The notes beneath the pieces are model-generated. The model was not told the DNA's origin. It worked only from the letters and a program-made list of their open reading frames with translations, and made no database searches. This document shows, one piece after another, positions 1 through 5,551 of a stretch of DNA of 8,859 bases. Location of the stretch: assembly GCA_020432595.1 (NCBI GenBank), contig JAGQGA010000191.1:1-8859 (forward strand). The letters are read 5' to 3'. Each line of letters starts with the position of its first letter. Within the stretch, counting starts at the first letter, position 1. This DNA is from Anaerolineales bacterium (GTDB taxonomy: Bacteria > Chloroflexota > Anaerolineae > Promineifilales > Promineifilaceae). The position numbers were made by a program, and so were the translations under genes.

Positions 1-3000
1 CAACCACGCCTCCTCTAGTTGTCCTGCTTGCTCATAAACATCAGCCAACAGCACCCACCGGCTGCTGCGCCCGCCTCGGCTGCCTATAGCTGCCTCCTGG
101 TTCAGGTTCTCTTTCATCAAGGCAATCCCATCGGCTATCTTTTTAACGGCCGTTCGCCCCTTCCGCCGCAGAGCCATTAACGCTACTGCTTGCCCCAAAT
201 AAAACGAAGCCGATATCGCTACGTAGATAAAACCACTCTTTTGGGCAGCATCAATAGCGCGTTGTGCATATTGATGCTCCTGCTCGAAATCTTGCAGGTA
301 CCAATTGGGTGTGCAGCCAGCTAAAAACAGCGTAAAAGCATGTGTATAAGGGTGGTGCAGTTCTTCCACCCAGCGAAGAGCCTGCTGCAAACAGCGTCGA
401 GCTTCCCTTAGACAGCCCATGTGAAGCAGCACATGCCCTTGCCACATTGTGCTGGCAATGCCGGGGTCTTGGCCGAAAGCATAGGCTTGGGGCTGATGCT
501 GTTCCGGCTTATAGATGGCACTGGCCGCCCCAAAATGCTCTAGCGCTTCTTCATTGCGCCCCAAAAAGAAAAGGGGCAGCCCCATCAATACATGAGCTTG
601 CATTTTGTACATGTCGCCGACCCCTTCCTGGCGACTAATAGCCACCATCTGTTGGGCGACGGCCAGAGCCATGTCAAGCTGCCCAGTCACCATGTAGTAA
701 GAGACCAGCCCATATAGCGTAAAGACCAATTCGGGCGCAGCATCTATCTGGCTACAGAGGGTAAACGCACGGTCATATACCTGCTTTACTTCAGGCGAGG
801 CGTACCCTTGTATGGCTAACAAGGCGGCTCCCAAAGCCAACTGAATCTCAATTTCTTGCTCAATTCGGGCTTTTGTTTCGGGTTGGGTAGCCAATAAAGC
901 CAGACTTTGGCGGTAGTGGCCGGCCGCCTGAGCCTGGGCAGAGAGGCGCAATGCCTGCCGCCCGGCCAGTTGGTGATAATGAATGGCTTTGGTGATGAGT
1001 TGCGCCTCACCGAAATGATAGGCGAGTTGCGCGGCGACGGTCAGCATGTCGGTTTCGGCCGTTTCATACAACTCTTCCAGCAGTTCGCCCGTTGTTTGGT
1101 GCAAATAAGTCCGTTCAATGGTGTCTAAACGGCCGTAAATATACCGCTGAAACAAATTGTGCCGAAAACGGTATTGCGAGATGACCTGCTGCCCCATCGG
1201 CTGCCGCCCTTCGGCTCGCACCAGCCGATGGCTTCGCGCCAGCGCACTACTCAACGGACGGATTACCTCTAGCAGCGGCTGATCCATTACCTGGGCAACT
1301 ACCTCAGCCACAAAAGTTTCACCCTGAATGCTGGCCGTTGTCAAAAGATAGCGAAGATCGTGGGGCAAACGGCCGACTCGTTCGGCAATAATCGCCTCCG
1401 CCTTTGCGGGCATCTGCGCCCAAGACACCGCCTCACGCACCTGCCAATAACCAGCCTCATTGCGGAACAAATCCCCCTGTTCCTGTAATGCCGCCACCAA
1501 TTCCACCGTAAATAAAGCGTGTCCCCGCGTTTGTTGATAGAGCGTTTGGCGAAACGTTTCATCTAACTGATTTGGCTCCCTATCCAGCCAGGCATCCACA
1601 AAAGCGCGACCATCGGCCTGATTTAAAGCCACTTCAATGTCACCAAAATCTCGCGTAAGTTCATGCACAACTTGAGCCAGAGGGTGGCGTTGGCCTGTTT
1701 CTGGCTGGTTCTCAATGACTTCTTCGGGACGATAAGTACCGACTATTAAAATGGGATAGCCTGTGATTTGTCGCCGCAGATGGAAGAGCAGATCAATCGA
1801 GCCGCTGTCGGCCCATTGCAGATCATCTAGCAGCAAAAGCAAGGGGCCGTGTTGGCTTAATTTTTGCAAAAAATGGGTTAATTGCTGGAAGAGAACAGCT
1901 TGTGCAGGAGGTTGGGTAACGGCCGTTCCCCCCACACCCTCTGGCAAAACAGCCGGATCCACCAACACCACCAGTAAATCAGGGGCAACCTCTTGCAGCA
2001 GGCTAACGGCCGTTTGCCGCAAACCCCACAAACGCTGCACCTGTTCCCGATTCAAATAGCCACTCTGCCACTGGGGCTCAATATCACCCACCGCCCGCGC
2101 CAGCAGGGTGCGAAAGGGCAAATAAGGGCTGCCCTGCCCAATATGCGCTTGACATTCGCCAAAGAGGGGAACGGCCGTTAGCGATTGGCTTTGCACTTGT
2201 TGGGCAAATTGTTGCAGAAGCAGCGTTTTGCCACTGCCCGCTTCCCCTGTGACAAAAACAACCTGGCCTTGCCCAGCAACGGCCGTTTGCCAATAGTCAT
2301 CTAACTGCGCCAACTCCCGCGCTCGTGCCACAAACGGGGCTGCCGCAATCGTGCGCGGCTCGGCTAGAAATGCGGGGGGCTGGCTGGGAACGGCCGTTTC
2401 CTCATGTTCATCCCGAATTTCCTCATACAGGTGGCGCGTGGCTGGCTCTGGCTCAATCGCCAGTTCCGTCCACAGCTCCTTTTCAAACTGCTCATAATGC
2501 GCCAAAGCCGCCGCCCGCTGCCGGGTGAGGCTCAATAGACGCAAAAGCTGCCGCTGCCCCGGCTCGTACCAGGGTTCGGTGTTGACCTGCTGCCAGGCGT
2601 AGTGAACGGCCGTTTGCGGCTGATGGTGGCTCTCATAATAGGCGGTCAGACGATTCAAACTATGCAAGAATTGGCGTTGTATCTCTTCCCGTTTGAGCAG
2701 TGCCCATTCCTCAAAAGCAATGCTGTCGTTGATGGAGAAGCCGCTGAGAAAACGGCCGTTTACGAGCACCACTGCCTTTTCCATTTGCGCCAAAGTTGGT
2801 TCGCTATCGTTGAGCAACTGCTGGAACTGGACGGCATCTACGAAGGAATCGCTGGCAGCGTTAAATTGCAGGGTTTGGCGGGTGATATGCAGGTAACGCC
2901 CGTTCTTATCATCAATCACCTGGCGCAAATTAGCCAAAGCACGACGCAAATTAGCCCGCGCCTTGCTTTCTGGCTGCTCCGGCCACAGCAGGGCGGCCAA

Positions 3001-3144
3001 TGTTTCGCGGCGTAACGGCCGTTTCTGCTCCACCGCCAGATAAATGAGTAAAGCCCGTACCTTGTCCGACAAAAAACCAACAAGGGGGACATTCCCCCTT
3101 GTAAGCTGTAACGGCCCCAGCGTAAAGATCCCCAATTTGTCCAT
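1..3144 (-). CDS. BTAD/SARP-type transcriptional regulator with AAA/STAND ATPase and TPR repeats (3' end outside window)
   Basis: Open for 1048 codons from an ATG at 3144 to the window edge with no stop; the C-terminus is missing. Residues ~1–100 look like an OmpR/SARP-type winged helix (…KARANLRRALANLRQVI at ~62–77). Residues ~115–245 are a bacterial transcriptional activator (BTAD) helical domain. A P-loop ATPase follows with Walker A GEAGSGKT at 300–307 and Walker B LLLLDDLQWAD around 436–446 (DD 440–441). The segment 'YRFRHNLFQRYIYGRL' near 655–670 is typical of these AAA_16/STAND regulators. From ~720 on, helical repeats of TPR type continue to the edge. By family knowledge it is a cytoplasmic, ATP-gated DNA-binding regulator; its ligand and targets are unknown. 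The start is supported by AGGAGGT six bases upstream. The gene carries nine AACGGCCGTT palindromes, seven read as Thr-Ala-Val. It is divergent from the small-protein/lipoprotein pair, a possible target. Family sure; specific role unknown. Confidence 0.9.
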   Translation of the reverse strand, partial: MDKLGIFTLGPLQLTRGNVPLVGFLSDKVRALLIYLAVEQKRPLRRETLAALLWPEQPESKARANLRRALANLRQVIDDKNGRYLHITRQTLQFNAASDSFVDAVQFQQLLNDSEPTLAQMEKAVVLVNGRFLSGFSINDSIAFEEWALLKREEIQRQFLHSLNRLTAYYESHHQPQTAVHYAWQQVNTEPWYEPGQRQLLRLLSLTRQRAAALAHYEQFEKELWTELAIEPEPATRHLYEEIRDEHEETAVPSQPPAFLAEPRTIAAAPFVARARELAQLDDYWQTAVAGQGQVVFVTGEAGSGKTLLLQQFAQQVQSQSLTAVPLFGECQAHIGQGSPYLPFRTLLARAVGDIEPQWQSGYLNREQVQRLWGLRQTAVSLLQEVAPDLLVVLVDPAVLPEGVGGTAVTQPPAQAVLFQQLTHFLQKLSQHGPLLLLLDDLQWADSGSIDLLFHLRRQITGYPILIVGTYRPEEVIENQPETGQRHPLAQVVHELTRDFGDIEVALNQADGRAFVDAWLDREPNQLDETFRQTLYQQTRGHALFTVELVAALQEQGDLFRNEAGYWQVREAVSWAQMPAKAEAIIAERVGRLPHDLRYLLTTASIQGETFVAEVVAQVMDQPLLEVIRPLSSALARSHRLVRAEGRQPMGQQVISQYRFRHNLFQRYIYGRLDTIERTYLHQTTGELLEELYETAETDMLTVAAQLAYHFGEAQLITKAIHYHQLAGRQALRLSAQAQAAGHYRQSLALLATQPETKARIEQEIEIQLALGAALLAIQGYASPEVKQVYDRAFTLCSQIDAAPELVFTLYGLVSYYMVTGQLDMALAVAQQMVAISRQEGVGDMYKMQAHVLMGLPLFFLGRNEEALEHFGAASAIYKPEQHQPQAYAFGQDPGIASTMWQGHVLLHMGCLREARRCLQQALRWVEELHHPYTHAFTLFLAGCTPNWYLQDFEQEHQYAQRAIDAAQKSGFIYVAISASFYLGQAVALMALRRKGRTAVKKIADGIALMKENLNQEAAIGSRGGRSSRWVLLADVYEQAGQLEEAWL

Positions 3145-3150
3145 GGCCTA

Positions 3151-3157
3151 ACCTCCT
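3151..3157 (-). promoter_or_regulatory. Ribosome binding site AGGAGGT of the BTAD regulator
   Basis: A full Shine-Dalgarno match (acctcct on the plus strand) lies six bases upstream of the ATG at 3144. It fixes the start of the long minus-strand gene and rules against the overlapping minus-strand reading frame that starts further upstream at 3178. Confidence 0.8.
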
Positions 3158-3193
3158 CAAAGTGATTGTATGATGCAAAGATGTCGTTCCCCC

Positions 3194-3218
3194 CTGATAA
3201 ATGTCATCAATTTATTAG
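3194..3218. promoter_or_regulatory. AT-rich dyad, candidate operator in divergent intergenic region
   Basis: CTGATAAAT (3194–3202) and ATTTATTAG (3210–3218) form an inverted repeat matching at 8 of 9 positions with a 7-base spacer. It sits about midway between the start of the minus-strand BTAD regulator (3144) and the start of the plus-strand small gene (3282), where a shared operator would be expected. A TACAAT on the minus strand (3170–3165) could be a -10 box for the regulator, but no convincing -35 goes with it. Role is inferred from symmetry and position only. Confidence 0.35.
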
Positions 3219-3281
3219 TCATACTGGACGTTTTCTTAACGCTAACCTGCTACGCTGAACATGATCGCAGGCGAGGAAACC

Positions 3282-3485
3282 ATGAAAAAGGAAAAAGCAA
3301 CCTATCGCTCATACCTGCTGCGCTTGTGGCAGGTGAAAAAGAATGGCGAAGTCGGCTGGCGAGCTTCTTTGGAGGAAGCTGGCACTAATCAAGTCCGCGC
3401 CTTTATCGGCTTAGATGATTTGTTTCGCTATTTGGTGATGGAAACGGCCGTTAGCCATAGCGAACAAGAGGAGGAAGAATCATGA
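3282..3485 (+). CDS. Small conserved-type protein of unknown function ('YRSYLLRLWQ' type), translationally coupled to lipoprotein
   Basis: A 67-residue protein if started at the ATG at 3282; an in-frame ATG at 3261 would add seven residues. The 3282 start is preferred because GCGAGGAAAC lies just before it and the product then begins MKKEKATYRSYLLRLWQ. No signal peptide, membrane segment or cofactor motif is visible. The middle has aromatic and basic residues with a W-R-A-S-L-E pattern, and the C-terminus is acidic (SEQEEEES). I recall similar short proteins in Chloroflexota and cyanobacteria, without a known function. Its stop overlaps the start of the lipoprotein gene (ATGA, 3482–3485), so the two are very probably co-transcribed and translationally coupled. 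One AACGGCCGTT at 3443 encodes Thr-Ala-Val. I am confident the gene is real and cannot assign a role. Confidence 0.75.
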   Translation: MKKEKATYRSYLLRLWQVKKNGEVGWRASLEEAGTNQVRAFIGLDDLFRYLVMETAVSHSEQEEEES

Positions 3486-4033
3486 AACAAGTAATTCTCG
3501 TTTCTATTGTCTGTTTATTATTGTTGGTCGCTTGTGGGGGTAACGAAACTGCCAACACTGTCCAGCCTACCACCGCCGTTGCAGCCGTTGAAGAAGAAAT
3601 GGCTGAACCAACAGCAACGGCCGTTCCCGAACCCACCACACCACCCGAACCCACCGCACCACCCATGATCACCACCGCCGAGGAGATGGTAGGTATTTGG
3701 GAAGGTACTGTGGCTGGCGAAAAAGGGTATTTGATGTACACGGCCGACGGCCGTTACTTCGTCTCCCTCACTCAAGACGGTCTGGCAACATCGCCCCGCA
3801 TCTCCGGTGACTATTGGTTTGAAAACGACCAACTTCACCTGCGCGATCTGGAAAACACCGGCCATTGGGTCGAGTGCCCCGCCGAAACCGTGGGTGTATA
3901 CGATGTTTTGCTCATGGACGATGGTCGCGCCACATTCCAAACGGTGGAGGATGGCTGCAACGAAGGTGGCTTTACCCGCAACTACATCTTTAGCAACATG
4001 ACCCAGAAATGGCTTGAAGCAGCAGGCAATTGA
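3482..4033 (+). CDS. Predicted lipoprotein with Pro/Thr-rich linker and small beta-rich domain
   Basis: A 183-residue protein with a classic lipoprotein signal: a short basic start (MKQ), hydrophobic residues 4–17 and lipobox L-V-A-C with the lipidated cysteine at 18. It is expected to be exported by Sec, processed by signal peptidase II and anchored in a membrane. Residues ~21–62 are a low-complexity linker with repeated Pro-Glu-Pro-Thr units. Residues ~65–180 form one compact domain (GIWEGTVAGEKG…, …YTADGRYFVS…, …GDYWFENDQLHLRD…) that resembles small lipocalin-like beta-barrels. Cys132 and Cys159 could form a disulfide. The gene starts inside the stop of the preceding small gene and is probably coupled to it. 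A hairpin at 4114–4160 may end the transcript. Ligand or partner unknown; lipoprotein call firm, fold tentative. Confidence 0.85.
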   Translation: MKQVILVSIVCLLLLVACGGNETANTVQPTTAVAAVEEEMAEPTATAVPEPTTPPEPTAPPMITTAEEMVGIWEGTVAGEKGYLMYTADGRYFVSLTQDGLATSPRISGDYWFENDQLHLRDLENTGHWVECPAETVGVYDVLLMDDGRATFQTVEDGCNEGGFTRNYIFSNMTQKWLEAAGN

Positions 4034-4113
4034 GGGAGCGTTCACAGATTAGGCAAACGGCCGTTATTTCCCAAGCCAGCAGGGATATTGGGGCGGTTGA
4101 TTCGCTTTTAACG

Positions 4114-4160
4114 TGGTGCGTGGTGCGTAACAACAAGCTCTTTTGACGCACCACGCACCA
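4114..4160. terminator. Perfect 15-bp hairpin between convergent genes, candidate bidirectional terminator or repeat element
   Basis: TGGTGCGTGGTGCGT (4114–4128) and its exact reverse complement (4146–4160) flank a 17-base loop. Each arm is itself a tandem repeat of TGGTGCG. The hairpin lies about 80 bases past the lipoprotein stop and about 70 bases past the methyltransferase stop on the other strand, the position of a shared terminator. The T-run is poor on the plus side (AAATTTG) and absent on the minus side, so it may instead be a dispersed repeat or an mRNA-stabilising stem. Confidence 0.55.
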
Positions 4161-4231
4161 AATTTGTCAACCCCACGAGATCCGAAAGAACTACCAGTGG
4201 ATAACGGCCGTTTTCAGCACATAATCCCTCT

Positions 4232-4930
4232 TCACCACACCCCCGGCAGCAGCCGGTAGCGCACCCGCTGGGCATATGCCGCATAACCCGGCAGCTCCGC
4301 CTGCAAAGTTTGGTCTTCTAGCCGTGTGCGGATGACCAGGGCAATCATTAGCAGGACAGCAGGCACAAACGCCCAGGCGGCATCCAGAAAAACGGGAGTA
4401 GCCAAATAGGTTAGGGCAGCACCGACATAGCCGGGGTGGCGCACCCAGTGATAGGGGCCAGTGGAAACCACATGGTGGCCGCGCTCGGTTTGAATCCGCA
4501 CCAGCCCAGAGAAAAAGCGATTTTCCAGCATGGCATAGGTGCCAAAAGCATAGCCAGCCACAATAAGCACCAACGCCGTAACTTTGAACGGTAAGCCAAA
4601 CCCCGCCGACCAGTGAAAGCGCATATCCAGCCCGGCTACCAGCAGCAGTACCGCCCCACCCAACGCCACAATCGGTGCCAAAACTCTGTCCCACTGCTTC
4701 GCATTTTCCTGCTCTAGCGAGTGGGCACGTTCGGCCAGCAAGTCGGGGTGACGTTGCGCTACTAACAGGCGGCTGATGACAAAGCCCAGCACATAAACAA
4801 TGCCAAATATCCATGCTTCCCACCAATCCCACCGCCAGGAAACCAGCAGCGGCAAGAAGGGAATAAGGATGACTACAATCATCAGTTGGACAATGGTGCG
4901 GGGAGAAAACAGTCTCTTTTGTTCGTCCAT
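4232..4930 (-). CDS. Isoprenylcysteine carboxyl methyltransferase (ICMT)-like integral membrane methyltransferase
   Basis: A 232-residue, very hydrophobic protein with about five or six membrane segments (roughly residues 12–30, 36–56, 84–103, 114–134, and a hairpin at 170–200). The C-terminal half has the hallmarks of the ICMT/phospholipid methyltransferase superfamily: TGPYHWVRHPGYVG (157–170), the RHPxY SAM-binding signature, and then RTRLEDQTLQAELPGYAAYAQ-type sequence (201–221) with the conserved acidic residue E205 and Tyr216. By family knowledge it transfers a methyl group from S-adenosylmethionine to a membrane-associated substrate; bacteria lack prenylated CaaX proteins, so the substrate is probably a lipid or small molecule and cannot be named. 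The start at 4930 is preceded by GAGGTG. A longer overlapping frame (4191–4937) is a shadow without such motifs. It appears to be monocistronic: convergent with the lipoprotein gene and separated from the STAS gene by a MITE-like segment. Confidence 0.88.
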   Translation of the reverse strand: MDEQKRLFSPRTIVQLMIVVILIPFLPLLVSWRWDWWEAWIFGIVYVLGFVISRLLVAQRHPDLLAERAHSLEQENAKQWDRVLAPIVALGGAVLLLVAGLDMRFHWSAGFGLPFKVTALVLIVAGYAFGTYAMLENRFFSGLVRIQTERGHHVVSTGPYHWVRHPGYVGAALTYLATPVFLDAAWAFVPAVLLMIALVIRTRLEDQTLQAELPGYAAYAQRVRYRLLPGVW

Positions 4931-4959
4931 TTATCACCTCGGCTCCCGCAAAATCAAGT

Positions 4960-5147
4960 CTACTCTAATTGCTAACCTGTTTCTGAGATTGACGAAATTG
5001 TTTTAGAGACAGTCTTCAATTTTGAAAGACCCAAATCTCGTTCCTTATCAGAGTTGATCACTCGCACGACAACCAAAATTCTGGTTCATACGCCCAGCTT
5101 CTTTCTCGCCGAGTTCCTTACCCCCCAGCCTAGCAATTAGAGTAGGT
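4960..5147. repeat. Gene-free segment bounded by perfect 15-bp inverted repeats (MITE-like)
   Basis: CTACTCTAATTGCTA (4960–4974) and its exact reverse complement (5133–5147) bound a 188-bp AT-richer stretch with no open frame worth calling. Both ends are flanked by the dinucleotide GT (4958–4959 and 5148–5149), which could be a 2-bp target duplication but is also likely by chance. Inside is a weak stem (GTCTTCAA 5012–5019 with TTGAAAGAC 5022–5030, one bulge). The segment accounts for most of the 255-base gap between the methyltransferase and STAS genes. The inverted repeat is directly visible; the identity as a miniature transposable element is inference. Confidence 0.5.
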
Positions 5148-5185
5148 TGTCTAATCTTCATCAGGAAGAAGTTTTCCGATTAATG

Positions 5186-5503
5186 CTAAAGGATTTCCAT
5201 AAAGTCTGACAGGCGGGTGATGGTGAAGATTTCGCGGTAATGGTCGCTGAGGCCAACGGCCGTTAACGGCCGTTCTGCCTGTCGCGCCCGTGCCAACAAC
5301 CCCACAATGAGGGCAATGCCAGTGCTGTTGATGTAATCTACGCCCTTAAAATCAAGCGTAACGGCCGTTGGCTGCTGCTGTTCGGCCTCACTATAGGCGG
5401 CGGTGAGGGCGGCATCGGCGGCGGCATTGATTTCACCGTGCATGTGCAAAACGGCCGTTTCTCCCACCCGTTCAATTTCTACTTTGAAAACTGATTTTTC
5501 CAT
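5186..5503 (-). CDS. STAS-domain anti-sigma factor antagonist (RsbV/SpoIIAA-like)
   Basis: A 105-residue single-domain protein, the usual length for anti-sigma factor antagonists. It shows the STAS pattern: an N-terminal strand pair (VFKVEIERVGETAVLHMHGEI), a variable helix, the strand 'VTLDFKGVDYINSTG' with the conserved phosphorylatable serine at position 60, then a helix (IALIVGLLARARQ) and the final strands. By family knowledge the unphosphorylated form binds and sequesters a HATPase-type serine kinase, and phosphorylation at Ser60 by that kinase switches it off. The gene follows the phosphatase/kinase fusion by 30 bases on the same strand, so the two very likely form an operon and a regulatory pair. 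Four AACGGCCGTT palindromes lie inside, two of them directly abutting (5255–5274), giving Arg-Pro-Leu-Thr-Ala-Val. The ribosome site is weak (GGGAGAC), provided by a repeat tract in the spacer. Confidence 0.9.
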   Translation of the reverse strand: MEKSVFKVEIERVGETAVLHMHGEINAAADAALTAAYSEAEQQQPTAVTLDFKGVDYINSTGIALIVGLLARARQAERPLTAVGLSDHYREIFTITRLSDFMEIL

Positions 5504-5511
5504 GTTTTCGC

Positions 5512-5551
5512 CAGTCTCCCAGTCTCCTAATCTCTAATCCCCAATCTCCCC
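5512..5551 (-). repeat. Degenerate 7–8-mer tandem repeat spanning gene end and spacer
   Basis: Read on the minus strand, this 40-base tract consists of related purine-rich units (GGGGATT, AGAGATT, AGGAGACT, GGGAGACT). It begins within the last codons of the phosphatase/kinase gene (encoding Gly-Glu-Ile-Gly-Asp and the TAG stop), fills most of the 30-base spacer, and supplies the only Shine-Dalgarno-like sequence for the STAS gene. It resembles the short tandemly repeated heptamers reported from cyanobacteria; any relation is a guess. Confidence 0.5.

Noticed and set aside
2602..3015. A 137-residue plus-strand frame, and several shorter plus-strand frames between 342 and 2896
   Set aside because: They lie antisense to the BTAD regulator, show no domain motifs, and are explained by the GC-rich codon pattern of the real gene.
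2951..3178. A 75-residue minus-strand frame starting upstream of the regulator
   Set aside because: It overlaps the regulator in another frame; the AGGAGGT before 3144 and the long domain-bearing frame favour the regulator.
3518..4045. A 175-residue minus-strand frame antisense to the lipoprotein
   Set aside because: Its composition (Gly/Cys/Trp-rich repeats) is the reverse complement of the Pro/Thr-rich linker; no motif or ribosome site.
4191..4937. A 248-residue minus-strand frame overlapping the methyltransferase
   Set aside because: It is longer than the true gene but Cys/Gly/Ala-rich and lacks the RHPxY and other family motifs seen in the 232-residue frame.
4931..5185. A possible structured RNA or riboswitch upstream of the methyltransferase
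   Set aside because: Apart from the terminal inverted repeats and one weak stem, no conserved riboswitch core or terminator-like structure is visible; a MITE-like origin explains the symmetry better.
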